Source: Winogradskyella sp.
GTDB taxonomy: Bacteria; Bacteroidota; Bacteroidia; Flavobacteriales; Flavobacteriaceae
Length of the DNA: 64,000 nucleotides
NCBI RefSeq assembly: GCF_028289625.1
Contig: NZ_JANQOM010000086.1
Span: 1-64,000, forward strand
Direction: 5' to 3'
Shown here one piece after another: positions 43,892-52,701 of this stretch. The position numbers were made by a program, and so were the translations under genes. The notes under the pieces are model-generated. The model searched no databases, was not told where the DNA came from, and saw only the letters and a program-made list of their open reading frames with translations. Positions within the stretch are counted from its first letter, which is position 1. Each line of letters begins with the position of its first letter.

Positions 43892-46117
43892 TTACATGGA
43901 TTCATGGAAGGACCTCGAAATCACTTCCAATTGTTGTTCTCTTGTCAATCTTACAAAGTTTACAGCATATCCAGAAACTCTAATTGTAAGCTGAGGATAT
44001 TCTTCTGGGCGCTCCATCGCGTCAAGAAGTGTTTCCTTATCCAAGACATTGATATTAACATGTTGCGCATTATTTGAAAAATAGCCATCTAATATTGCCG
44101 TTAGATTTTCAACACGTGTTTCTACATCAGCACCTAGCGATTTAGGTACAATTGAAAAGGTGTTAGATATACCGTCTTGGGCATCTTCATAATTAATTTT
44201 TGCAACGGAATTTAATGATGCAATCGCACCCATTTCATCACGGCCATGCATTGGATTAGCACCAGGTGCAAATGGCACACCCAAAGCACGTCCATCTGGT
44301 GTTGCACCAGTCTTTTTACCATATACCACGTTAGATGTAATGGTCAGTACAGATAAACTTGGCTCTGCATTTTTATAAATTGGGAATTGCTTTAATTCAT
44401 TATTGAAATCCGCTACTGCCTGTGCTGCTAAGGTATCGACTCTATCATCATCATTGCCATATTTAGGGAAATCGCCTTCAATTTCAAAATCTATGGTTAG
44501 GCCTTGTTCATTTCTAATTGGTTTGACTTTGGCATATTTTATAGCAGAAAGTGAATCGGCAACTATCGATAAACCAGCAATACCATAAGCAATATTGATA
44601 TGAGGATTAGTATCAATTAATGCCATTTGGGCTTTTTCGTAATAGTATTTATCGTGCATATAGTGAATGATATTCATAGAATCACTATATACCCTAGCAA
44701 TTTCTTGCATGGCAATTTTGAAGTTAACCATAACTTTATCAAAATCCAGATATTCATCCTTATCTTCAGGTACACCATCAAAAATTTGGGTTCCCGTCAA
44801 CTCACAACGGCCTCCATTTAATGCTAATAATAATGTTTTAGCTAAGTTGGTACGTGCTCCAAAGAACTGAATAGATTTTCCTAAATCCTGATGTGACACA
44901 CAACATGCTATTCCGTAATCATCACTATAACGTACATCTCGCATCAGTCTATCATTTTCGAACTGAAGAGATGAGGTTTCAATAGCTACTTTAGCACAGA
45001 ACTTCTTAAAGTTTTCGGGCAAATCTTCTGCCCACAACACTGTCATATTAGGCTCTGGTGATGGGCCTAAATTATATAAGGTATTTAAGAATCTGAAAGA
45101 GGTTTTTGTCACTTTTGTTCTACCATCAGTGAACATACCACCTATGGCCTCTGTTACCCATGTTGGATCACCTGCAAATATTTCGTCATAGGCCTTCATT
45201 CTTAAATGACGTACTAGTCGCAATTTCATCACAAATTGATCGATGTACTCTTGAGCTTCAGATTCTGTGATTGTCCCATCTTGTAAATCCTGTTCGATAT
45301 AAATATCCAAGAACGTTGATACATTACCTAAGGACATAGCTGCACCATCTTGTTCCTTAACAGCTGCTAGATAAGCCATGTAAGTCCACTGAACTGCTTC
45401 TTTTGCATTCTCAGCAGGTCGAGTTAAATCAAGGTCATATTTTTGACCAAGAACTATCATGGCCTTTAATGCCTTAATCTGCTCCGAAACTTCTTCTCGA
45501 AGTCGAATAACATCATCCGTAAATGGACCTGTTATAGACTCTAAATCTTTTTGCTTTTGCTCAATTAAAAAGTTTATTCCATAAAGTGCAACCCGTCTGT
45601 AATCTCCAATAATACGTCCTCTGGCATAATTATCTGGTAAGCCTGTAAGAATTCCCAAAGAACGGTATTTTTTAATTTCAGCATTATAGGCATCAAATAC
45701 CCCATCATTATGGGTCTTTACATACTTAGAAAACAATTCAGTTAACTTTTCATTTGGCGCTTTACCGTGTTCTGATAGTGCTTTTTGAACCACCTTAAAA
45801 CCTCCAAAAGGTTTCATGGCACGTTTTAAAAGCTCATCGGTTTGAAGTCCGACAATAACTTCTTTTTCTTTATCAATATATCCAGCGTCAAAGGCCTCAA
45901 CAGTAGATATGGTATCTGTGTCTAAACTACGTACACCATCTCTGGCTCGTTCTTCTTCCATAGCCTCCAAACAAGTTTTCCATAAAGCCTTAGTAGCCTC
46001 AGTCGGTCCAACCAAAAACTCACTTGAGCCATGGTATGGGGTGATATTGTTGAACACAAAACTTCTTACATTTATCGATTTAGTCCAAAGACCCTCTAAA
46101 AATTGTTTTACTTCCAT
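43892..46117 (-). CDS. pflB: Formate C-acetyltransferase (pyruvate formate-lyase)
   Basis: The 741-residue glycyl-radical enzyme has the adjacent catalytic cysteines in [13 protein letters not shown] and the radical Gly 716 in [20 protein letters not shown] close to the C terminus. The N terminus contains [17 protein letters not shown]. It splits pyruvate and CoA to acetyl-CoA and formate under anoxia, and is destroyed by oxygen when active, which implies a real anaerobic phase in the life of the organism. A TAATTTTG box (46170-46163) and a CRP/FNR-like site (46174-46187) lie upstream. The activase gene pflA is downstream but separated by a terminator and one gene. Confidence 0.96.
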   Translation of the reverse strand: MEVKQFLEGLWTKSINVRSFVFNNITPYHGSSEFLVGPTEATKALWKTCLEAMEEERARDGVRSLDTDTISTVEAFDAGYIDKEKEVIVGLQTDELLKRAMKPFGGFKVVQKALSEHGKAPNEKLTELFSKYVKTHNDGVFDAYNAEIKKYRSLGILTGLPDNYARGRIIGDYRRVALYGINFLIEQKQKDLESITGPFTDDVIRLREEVSEQIKALKAMIVLGQKYDLDLTRPAENAKEAVQWTYMAYLAAVKEQDGAAMSLGNVSTFLDIYIEQDLQDGTITESEAQEYIDQFVMKLRLVRHLRMKAYDEIFAGDPTWVTEAIGGMFTDGRTKVTKTSFRFLNTLYNLGPSPEPNMTVLWAEDLPENFKKFCAKVAIETSSLQFENDRLMRDVRYSDDYGIACCVSHQDLGKSIQFFGARTNLAKTLLLALNGGRCELTGTQIFDGVPEDKDEYLDFDKVMVNFKIAMQEIARVYSDSMNIIHYMHDKYYYEKAQMALIDTNPHINIAYGIAGLSIVADSLSAIKYAKVKPIRNEQGLTIDFEIEGDFPKYGNDDDRVDTLAAQAVADFNNELKQFPIYKNAEPSLSVLTITSNVVYGKKTGATPDGRALGVPFAPGANPMHGRDEMGAIASLNSVAKINYEDAQDGISNTFSIVPKSLGADVETRVENLTAILDGYFSNNAQHVNINVLDKETLLDAMERPEEYPQLTIRVSGYAVNFVRLTREQQLEVISRSFHESM

Positions 46118-46162
46118 GATTACTATAAATATTTATATCTAAAAATTGTCTTTTCTGTAATA

Positions 46163-46170
46163 CAAAATTA
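46163..46170 (-). promoter_or_regulatory. Bacteroidota -7 box (TAATTTTG) for pflB
   Basis: Full match to TAnnTTTG on the minus strand, 45 nt before the pflB start codon. No clear -33 TTG; instead an ATGA-N6-TCAT repeat sits 3 nt upstream. Confidence 0.5.
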
Positions 46171-46173
46171 GAT

Positions 46174-46187
46174 ATGAAATAAATCAT
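46174..46187. promoter_or_regulatory. CRP/FNR-like inverted repeat upstream of pflB
   Basis: ATGA-AATAAA-TCAT, with the TGA-N6-TCA core also found upstream of ppdK and the Usp-TPR gene. It abuts the -7 box and would cover the -33 region. Confidence 0.4.
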
Positions 46188-46394
46188 TAATGCTGATTTT
46201 TATCATGTTTTGCTTTTTAAAACCCCTTGTCATTAAAGGGATAGCTAGCGAAAACGTTTGAGTTAAGGCACTACAGGATTTATTTAAATTATAATTTTTT
46301 CATTTCTTAAGCTTTTAAAAAAAGAATTGGTGCGGTTAGAAATCTTTATAGCTGAGATTCAACCAACTAATCATAAATTATTATTATTTTTACC

Positions 46395-46515
46395 GTGATA
46401 CTTTTTTGCTAATAATATTGATTAATCACTTAGGATTGTGACTTAAATTTTATTAGTTGTTAGGGTGAAAAGTATCACAATTTCAAAGGGCTTTATTCGA
46501 TAAAGCCCTTTTTAT
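46395..46515 (+). ncRNA. Candidate structured small RNA with own terminator
   Basis: Nested arms can pair: GTGATACTTTT (46395-46405) with AAAAGTATCAC (46468-46478), CTAATAA (46409-46415) with TTATTAG (46450-46456), and TTAATCAC (46422-46429) with GTGAcTTAA (46438-46446, one bulged C). A perfect 11-bp terminator stem follows at once. There is no plus-strand gene upstream that could own this terminator. The 5' end and promoter are unknown. The middle arms are AT-rich and could be chance; the outer 11-bp pair and the terminator are the strong parts. Confidence 0.5.
46485..46515 (+). terminator. Rho-independent terminator, orphan
   Basis: Stem AAAGGGCTTTA (46485-46495) / TAAAGCCCTTT (46501-46511), loop TTCGA, followed by TTATATTTC on the plus strand. 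The gene to its left runs the other way, so it must end an unannotated transcript. Confidence 0.8.
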
Positions 46516-46646
46516 ATTTCTTTAAAAAGCAAAATAAATCTTAAAATATTCTATTTCATCTTATTAATTAACAGAGGGTAAAAAAATTCGACCTAAATTT
46601 CTTATTTTCGTAAAAATCCCTATTAATTTTTTGCATATTCTAAATT

Positions 46647-48419
46647 ATGACAGACGTTAAACGCCTCTTTGATTTCCCTTACTATCAACTGCAACATAAG
46701 CCAAACGCTAAGGCCTTAGTGACTAAATACAATGGTGAATGGACACCAATATCAACCCAAGAATATATTGATAAAGCCAATGCTGTAAGCCGTGCACTGA
46801 TAAAAATGGGCGTAAAGAAAGACGACAAAATTGCTGTGATATCCTCGACGAACCGAACCGAGTGGAATATTATGGATATTGGTGTGCTTCAGGTCGGTGC
46901 ACAGAACATACCTATTTATCCAACGATTTCAGCAGAAGATTATGAATATGTATTAAATCACAGTGAATCCATTTACTGCTTCGTTTCTGATGAAGAAGTC
47001 TTGGAAAAAATAAAAAAGGTACAAGACAATACTAAATTGAAAGATGTTTATTCCTTTGACCATATTGATGGATGTAAGCATTATTCTGAATTACTTGAAT
47101 TGGGTAAAGATGAGAGCAACCAAAACGAAGTTGAAGCTAGAAAGGACGCTGTACAACCTAACGATTTAGCAACGATAATATACACCTCTGGTACAACAGG
47201 TAAGCCTAAAGGGGTTATGTTGTCGCATTGGAATATTACGAGTAATGCTCTAGACGCGTCAAAACGATTGCCACCAATTGATGGGGAAACAAGAGTTCTC
47301 AGCTTCTTACCTATTTGCCATATTTTTGAGCGCGTTCTTATCTATATATATCAGTATGCAGGCACAAGTGTTTACTTTGCCGAAGGCTTGGATAAAATAG
47401 GTGATAATGCCAAGGAAATAAAACCACATTTAATGAGTGTGGTACCACGACTTCTCGAAAAAGTTTTTGATAAAATAATGCTTAAAGCTGATGAATTATC
47501 CGGAATAAAACAGAAACTATTTTACTGGGCAGTAGAACTGGGCGAAAAATGGGAACCCTACAGAGCAAATGGTTCTTGGTACGAATTTAAATTGAGCATC
47601 GCTAACAAGCTTATATTTAGCAAGTGGCGAGAAGCGCTAGGCGGAGAATTAAAAACTATGGTTTCTGGTAGTGCAGCCTTACAACCTAGATTATCTAGGG
47701 TTTTTTGTGCAGGCCAAATGCAAGTTATGGAAGGTTATGGGCTTACTGAGACCTCACCCGTGGTCTCGGTAGGAATGTATAGAGATCACCATTACAAAGT
47801 TGGAACAGTCGGTAAACCTATAGATAATGTTGAGGTTAAAATTGCAGAAGATGGCGAAATTCTAATTAAGGGTCCAAATGTGATGCTAGGTTATTACAAA
47901 GACCAAGAAAAAACAGCCAGTGTAATGACAGGAGATTATTTCCATACTGGCGACAAAGGTATTATAGACAAAAATGGTTTCCTGAAAATCACAGGACGTA
48001 AAAAAGAAATGTTTAAAACCTCTGGTGGTAAATATATCATTCCTACATTATTGGAAAATGACTTAAAGCAATCTTTGTTTATCGAACAAGTAATGGTGGT
48101 TGGAGAAGGTGAAAAAATGCCAGGAGCTATTATCCAACCTAATTTTGAATTCATTAGAGATTGGATAGAACACAAAAATCATGACATTGGCACTTCCGAA
48201 CAAGAAATTGCAACATCAAAAAAAGTGATTAAACGCATACAAAAGGAAGTTGATAAATACAACAAGAATTTCGGAAAATGGGAGCAGATAAAACGTTTCG
48301 AGTTGACTTCCGAAGCTTGGACTATTGATGATGGTCACCTTACTCCTACCATGAAAATGAAGCGAAGTGTTATCAGGGAAAAATACGACAATTTGTACGA
48401 AAAAATATATCGGCAATAA
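46647..48419 (+). CDS. Long-chain fatty acid-CoA ligase (AMP-forming)
   Basis: The 590-residue adenylating enzyme has the P-loop-like motif IIYTSGTTGKPKGVMLSH (near 177), the acyl-binding motif VMEGYGLTETSPVVS and the C-terminal hinge TGDKGIIDKNGFLKITGRKK. It activates fatty acids to acyl-CoA at the membrane, feeding the beta-oxidation genes 1-8 kb downstream. The sequence class (FadD15/AMP-binding with a C-terminal KMKRS end) is typical of Bacteroidota. It is divergent from pflB. Confidence 0.9.
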   Translation: MTDVKRLFDFPYYQLQHKPNAKALVTKYNGEWTPISTQEYIDKANAVSRALIKMGVKKDDKIAVISSTNRTEWNIMDIGVLQVGAQNIPIYPTISAEDYEYVLNHSESIYCFVSDEEVLEKIKKVQDNTKLKDVYSFDHIDGCKHYSELLELGKDESNQNEVEARKDAVQPNDLATIIYTSGTTGKPKGVMLSHWNITSNALDASKRLPPIDGETRVLSFLPICHIFERVLIYIYQYAGTSVYFAEGLDKIGDNAKEIKPHLMSVVPRLLEKVFDKIMLKADELSGIKQKLFYWAVELGEKWEPYRANGSWYEFKLSIANKLIFSKWREALGGELKTMVSGSAALQPRLSRVFCAGQMQVMEGYGLTETSPVVSVGMYRDHHYKVGTVGKPIDNVEVKIAEDGEILIKGPNVMLGYYKDQEKTASVMTGDYFHTGDKGIIDKNGFLKITGRKKEMFKTSGGKYIIPTLLENDLKQSLFIEQVMVVGEGEKMPGAIIQPNFEFIRDWIEHKNHDIGTSEQEIATSKKVIKRIQKEVDKYNKNFGKWEQIKRFELTSEAWTIDDGHLTPTMKMKRSVIREKYDNLYEKIYRQ

Positions 48420-48536
48420 TAGATATTGTTAGCCCTAAAAAAGTTCGAGATGATAATTTAAGTTTTAATCTTTGTATTAATCCATTTTGGAATAATAATT
48501 GATGCCTAATTTTAAAACTATTTAATCACAAAACGC

Positions 48537-48965
48537 ATGAAATATTTTAAAACAGTAATCGTATGCTTTGTCATTTTAGCATTACCAAACACAACATTTG
48601 GTCAAGACACCTATTCTAAAACTACAAGTGAGCTTGTTTTTGAGGATAGCTCAGAAAAACGTTTTATTGAAACATATGTTACTGAAGATGCATTAAGCCT
48701 TCATTTCACGGTTAATTGCGAACTTAAGGAAGGTTTAATAGCTGTTGAAATTATAAACTCTGAAACAGGAAAAAACTATGGGTCTTTTACTGTAGGAGGT
48801 TCAAAATCCGATACTCCAAATCAAAGTTCTACTGTAAAGGAAAATGTAATAAGCAATATTCATAAAGTAATTAAAAGTCCTACAATCGGATATTATAAAA
48901 TAAACATAGTCGCTGAAAATGCTAAAGCTGAACTTAAGGTTACCGTAGAGCAATTCTACAACTAA
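48537..48965 (+). CDS. Secreted hypothetical protein
   Basis: The 142-residue protein has a signal peptide (MKYFKTVIVCFVILALPNTTFGQ). The mature part is beta-rich (LHFTVNCELKEGLIAVEIIN and IGYYKINIVAENAKAELKVT) with one Cys and no known motif. I do not recognise a family. A TTTG at 48471-48474 with TAATC before it is a near match to the -7 box. No operon partner is evident. Confidence 0.6.
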   Translation: MKYFKTVIVCFVILALPNTTFGQDTYSKTTSELVFEDSSEKRFIETYVTEDALSLHFTVNCELKEGLIAVEIINSETGKNYGSFTVGGSKSDTPNQSSTVKENVISNIHKVIKSPTIGYYKINIVAENAKAELKVTVEQFYN

Positions 48966-49234
48966 TAAGCAAAAGATATATCTTCCCCTTAATAGAGAAC
49001 TATCCCACAGTAGTTTCCTCTCAATACTTTTTTAGTTCCCTAATAGTAGCATATAAAAAAGTCAATCTTTTTTAGACTGGCTATGAACATGTAATTACAA
49101 AGGTCTTCTATTTTAAATAATTAGCAATTCGCGATACAAGCCTTAATGGATATCATTTATCCATAACTAGAAAACTCCTATAAAACTGAAATCACATAAC
49201 TATAAACCTGCTGTCTTAATTTTGAATAATTTAT

Positions 49235-49246
49235 TATGCATGCATA
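49235..49246. promoter_or_regulatory. Candidate MarR operator (TATGCATGCATA)
   Basis: Perfect 12-nt palindrome 11 nt upstream of the -7 box of the MarR-led operon, over the expected -33 region; binding there would block RNA polymerase, as in many autoregulated MarR operons. Confidence 0.45.
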
Positions 49247-49257
49247 GTATTTTTTAC

Positions 49258-49265
49258 TATCTTTG
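49258..49265 (+). promoter_or_regulatory. Bacteroidota -7 box (TATCTTTG) for the MarR operon
   Basis: Full match to TAnnTTTG, 18 nt before the ATG at 49284. It overlaps a TTG codon at 49263 that could otherwise be mistaken for the start. Confidence 0.65.
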
Positions 49266-49283
49266 GAAACCAAACTAAATTCA

Positions 49284-49739
49284 ATGAAAGACAAAACAAT
49301 AGATTATGTACTGAGAACCACATGGTTAGCAGTAAATAAAATGTATAATGAAGAAGCTTCTAAATTCGACACAACGATGGCTACGGGTTTTGCATTGTTG
49401 AGTATTGACCCAGAAAAAGGGACTCCTTCTACCTCCTTGGGTCCAAAAATGGGTATGGAAGCAACCAGTCTTTCACGTACGCTAAAGACGATGGAAGAAA
49501 AGGGGTTAATAGAACGTAAACCAAATCCAGAGGACGGTCGTGGAGTATTAATCCACTTAACGGACTTTGGCAGGGAAAAAAGAGAGTATTCCAAAGAGCG
49601 TGTACTAATTTTTGACAATGCCATAAGATCTAATATTTCTACTGAAAAAATTGAGCATTTCTATGAAGTTGCCGAGCTAATAAACAATATGATATCTAAC
49701 AAAAAAATATACAATCAAAAAGAACATATTTTAAAATAA
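49284..49739 (+). CDS. MarR family transcriptional regulator
   Basis: I use the ATG at 49284 (MKDKTIDYVLRTTWLAVNKM); an upstream TTG lies inside the promoter box. The 151-residue winged-helix protein shows the MarR core: GFALLSIDPEKGTPSTSLGP leading to the recognition helix MEATSLSRTLKTMEEKGLIE, and the wing RKPNPEDGRGVLIHLTDFG. Its stop overlaps the ATG of the FadJ-like gene by 1 nt, so it is translated with the operon. It probably represses beta-oxidation genes until an acyl-CoA or fatty acid binds; the ligand is inference from context. Confidence 0.88.
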   Translation: MKDKTIDYVLRTTWLAVNKMYNEEASKFDTTMATGFALLSIDPEKGTPSTSLGPKMGMEATSLSRTLKTMEEKGLIERKPNPEDGRGVLIHLTDFGREKREYSKERVLIFDNAIRSNISTEKIEHFYEVAELINNMISNKKIYNQKEHILK

Positions 49740-52147
49740 TGAGTAAACGAAGAATAAAGAAAATCGCTATCGTCGGTTCTGGTATTATGGGAAGCGGAAT
49801 TGCTTGCCATTTTGCTAATATCGGTGTTGATGTACTTTTACTGGATATCGTTCCAAGAGAACTTAATGATAAAGAGAAAGCTAAAGGCTTAACTTTGGAA
49901 GACAAAGCGGTGAGAAATCGTTTGGTTAATGATGCCTTAAATGCATCTATCAAATCCAAACCCGCTCCACTCTACCACCCTTCTTTCAAAAACAGAATTA
50001 CTACAGGTAATTTAGAAGACGATATTGCTAAAGTGGCTGATGTAGACTGGATTATGGAGGTGGTTGTTGAGCGTTTGGACATTAAGCAACAAGTTTTTGA
50101 AAAATTAGAAAAATACAGAACTCCTGGCACACTTATTACATCGAACACTTCAGGTATTCCTATAAAATTCATGAGCGAAGGCCGAAGCGAGGATTTTCAG
50201 AAGCACTTTTGCGGAACGCACTTCTTCAATCCTGCACGTTACTTAAAATTGTTCGAAATTATTCCAGGACCAAAAACTGATGCCTCAGTATTAGAGTTTT
50301 TAAACGGTTATGGAGAACAATTCCTAGGAAAAACCTCGGTAGTGGCCAAAGACACACCAGCATTTATTGGTAACCGTATAGGTATATTCAGCATTATGAG
50401 TTTATTCCATACGGTTAAGGATTTGGATTTAACTATTGAAGAAGTTGATAAATTATCAGGTCCAGTAATTGGACGCCCTAAATCTGCAACGTTCAGAACC
50501 GTTGATGTGGTTGGTTTAGATACTTTAGTACATGTAGCGAATGGCATTAGGGAAAATTGCCCAGATGATGAGCGTCATGAATTATTTCAGTTACCAGACT
50601 TCATCAATACCATGATGGAAAACAAATGGTTAGGAAGTAAGACAGGGCAAGGTTTCTACAAAAAACATGTATCACCTGAAGGTAAGAAAGACATTTTATC
50701 TTTAGATCTAAACACTCTCGAATATCGAGAAAAGCAGCGTGCAAAATTTGCGACTTTAGAGCTTACAAAAACCATAGACAAAGTTGCAGATCGTTTCAAG
50801 GTGCTCGCTAAAGGTAAAGACAAAGCAGGTGAATTTTACCGTAAAACGCTTTCGGCTTTATTTGCATATGTATCTAATCGTATTCCAGAAATCACAGATG
50901 ATTTATACAAAATAGATGATGCTATGAAAGCAGGATTTGGCTGGGAACATGGACCCTTCCAAATTTGGGATGCCATAGGAGTTGAAGCAGGTATAGCCAT
51001 GATGAAAGCCGAAGGGTTAGAGCCAAGTGCATGGGTCAATGACATGCTAGCTTCAGGAAGTACTTCGTTCTACACTATAAAAGATGGAGCCACATACGCG
51101 TACGATATTCCAAAGAAATCACAGGAGAAAATTCCAGGACAAGATAGTTTCATCATACTTGATAACATCAGAACATCAAATGAAGTATTTAAGAACTCAG
51201 GAGTTGTTATAGAAGACTTAGGTGATGGTATTTTGAACTGTGAATTCCAGTCCAAAATGAACACCATTGGTGGAGATGTTCTTACAGGATTGAATAAAGC
51301 AGTTGATTTAGCAGAAAAAGATTTTGAAGGTTTGGTCATCGGTAACCAAGGAGCCAACTTCTCTGTTGGTGCTAATATAGGTATGATATTTATGATGGCT
51401 GTAGAACAGGAATATGACGAACTAAATATGGCCATTAAGTATTTTCAGGATACTATGATGCGTATGCGTTACTCAGCCATCCCAACGGTTGCAGCACCTC
51501 ACGGCATGTCATTGGGAGGCGCTTGTGAATTATCCATGCATGCCGATAAAGTAGTGGCTGCAGCAGAAACTTACATAGGTCTGGTGGAGTTTGGTGTTGG
51601 TGTGATTCCTGGAGGAGGAGGTTCCAAAGAAATGGCCCTAAGAGCATCTGATACGTTTAGAAAAGGTGATGTTGAGTTAAATGTGCTGCAAGAATACTTC
51701 CTTACCATAGGAATGGCAAAAGTAGCTACCTCTGCATACGAAGCCTTTGACTTAGGTGTCTTACAAAAAGGAAAAGACATCGTAATTGTGAATAAGGATC
51801 GTCAGATTGCCACAGCTAAAGCACATGCCAAATTAATGGCTGATGCTGGTTATACGCATCCTGTAAAACGAAAAGATGTAAAGGTGTTAGGTAAGCAAGC
51901 CTTAGGCATGTTCTTAGTAGGGACGGATGCTATGGAAGCGAGTCACTACATAAGCGAGCATGACCAAAAAATAGCAAATAAGTTGGCTTACGTTATGGCT
52001 GGTGGTGATTTATCCGAACCGTCATTAGTAACTGAACAGTATTTATTGGATTTAGAGCGTGAAGCATTCTTATCGCTATGTACTGAGCGTAAAACATTAG
52101 AACGCATTCAGCATATGTTAAAAACAGGTAAACCATTACGTAATTAA
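49739..52147 (+). CDS. 3-hydroxyacyl-CoA dehydrogenase/enoyl-CoA hydratase, bifunctional (FadJ/FadB-like)
   Basis: The 802-residue protein has the NAD-binding dehydrogenase domain first (KKIAIVGSGIMGSGIACHFA), with FCGTHFFNPARYLKLFEI carrying the catalytic His. A second dehydrogenase-type C domain follows. The crotonase domain is C-terminal (PHGMSLGGACELSMHADKVV, then EFGVGVIPGGGGSKEMALR with the catalytic Glu). This order, dehydrogenase before hydratase, is the reverse of E. coli FadB but normal for Bacteroidota and Bacillus FadN types. It performs steps two and three of beta-oxidation. Thiolase and acyl-CoA dehydrogenase genes follow. Confidence 0.92.
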   Translation: MSKRRIKKIAIVGSGIMGSGIACHFANIGVDVLLLDIVPRELNDKEKAKGLTLEDKAVRNRLVNDALNASIKSKPAPLYHPSFKNRITTGNLEDDIAKVADVDWIMEVVVERLDIKQQVFEKLEKYRTPGTLITSNTSGIPIKFMSEGRSEDFQKHFCGTHFFNPARYLKLFEIIPGPKTDASVLEFLNGYGEQFLGKTSVVAKDTPAFIGNRIGIFSIMSLFHTVKDLDLTIEEVDKLSGPVIGRPKSATFRTVDVVGLDTLVHVANGIRENCPDDERHELFQLPDFINTMMENKWLGSKTGQGFYKKHVSPEGKKDILSLDLNTLEYREKQRAKFATLELTKTIDKVADRFKVLAKGKDKAGEFYRKTLSALFAYVSNRIPEITDDLYKIDDAMKAGFGWEHGPFQIWDAIGVEAGIAMMKAEGLEPSAWVNDMLASGSTSFYTIKDGATYAYDIPKKSQEKIPGQDSFIILDNIRTSNEVFKNSGVVIEDLGDGILNCEFQSKMNTIGGDVLTGLNKAVDLAEKDFEGLVIGNQGANFSVGANIGMIFMMAVEQEYDELNMAIKYFQDTMMRMRYSAIPTVAAPHGMSLGGACELSMHADKVVAAAETYIGLVEFGVGVIPGGGGSKEMALRASDTFRKGDVELNVLQEYFLTIGMAKVATSAYEAFDLGVLQKGKDIVIVNKDRQIATAKAHAKLMADAGYTHPVKRKDVKVLGKQALGMFLVGTDAMEASHYISEHDQKIANKLAYVMAGGDLSEPSLVTEQYLLDLEREAFLSLCTERKTLERIQHMLKTGKPLRN

Positions 52148-52155
52148 TCCTTAAC

Positions 52156-52692
52156 ATGACTAAGTCGAGAACAGATAGATTACAAAGTTTTGGAACCATT
52201 TTGGCTCTAGTTATAAGTGTGATAGCTATGGTGACTTCTATTTATGAGGCTAACATTATGAAATCACAGCAAAAAGCTATGGTGTGGCCTTACTTAAAGA
52301 CCACCCAAAGTTACAGTAACGAGGGTTTTAATATTAAGGTTTTTAATAATGGCATTGGCCCTGCTCTTGTAAAATCGGTTGAAGTTAGTTTTAAAAATCA
52401 CCCTTTAAAGGATATCGATGAACTTTTGGATTCACTAAAACCAGACAGAACGTTTGGATATGATATTTTAAAAACAAATGACGTTAATAACTATGTCTTT
52501 AAACCTGGTGAGGAACAAGTGTTGATGGGACTTAGTTGGACAGATGAAACCAGAGACCTTTTAGAAAATCTACAATATGTAAATATTAAAATTGCCTATG
52601 AATCGGTACTAGGTGATTATTGGGTTTATGATGCCCGTAACGAAACAAACAAGCAAGAAAAATTTAAAGCAAGATTAGAATACGATAATTGA
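52156..52692 (+). CDS. Hypothetical membrane-anchored protein
   Basis: The 178-residue protein has one N-terminal helix (about 12-33, FGTILALVISVIAMVTSIYEA) and a soluble part beginning with QQKAMVWPYLKTTQSYS and a beta-rich body (FNIKVFNNGIGPALVKSVEV). There is no cysteine or enzyme motif. Similar small anchored proteins with a VWPYL-type start occur widely without known function. It is inside the beta-oxidation operon, 8 nt after fadJ and 9 nt before the thiolase, so it is co-transcribed, but a role in fatty acid use is not shown. Confidence 0.65.
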   Translation: MTKSRTDRLQSFGTILALVISVIAMVTSIYEANIMKSQQKAMVWPYLKTTQSYSNEGFNIKVFNNGIGPALVKSVEVSFKNHPLKDIDELLDSLKPDRTFGYDILKTNDVNNYVFKPGEEQVLMGLSWTDETRDLLENLQYVNIKIAYESVLGDYWVYDARNETNKQEKFKARLEYDN

Positions 52693-52701
52693 TTTTATGT
52701 T

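Larger units (their letters stand above)
46118..46646. other. Divergent intergenic region (529 nt) between pflB and acyl-CoA synthetase
   Basis: It contains the pflB promoter elements (46163-46187), a short CCCTT/AAGGG hairpin (46224-46240), a candidate structured RNA with terminator (46395-46515, plus strand) and a near-consensus -7 box TATTTTCG (46603-46610) for the acyl-CoA synthetase. No protein-coding gene can be supported. Confidence 0.6.
48966..49283. other. Intergenic region (318 nt) upstream of the MarR-beta-oxidation operon
   Basis: It holds a perfect 12-nt palindrome (49235-49246) and a TATCTTTG box (49258-49265) close to the MarR start. A weak AACTA/TAGTT hairpin lies near 49000. 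I see no gene in it. Confidence 0.5.

Noticed and set aside
46395..46515. CRISPR, tRNA or tmRNA in this spacer
   Set aside because: No repeats at regular spacing, no CCA-type acceptor or T-loop sequence, and no tmRNA tag frame were seen; only hairpins plus a terminator.
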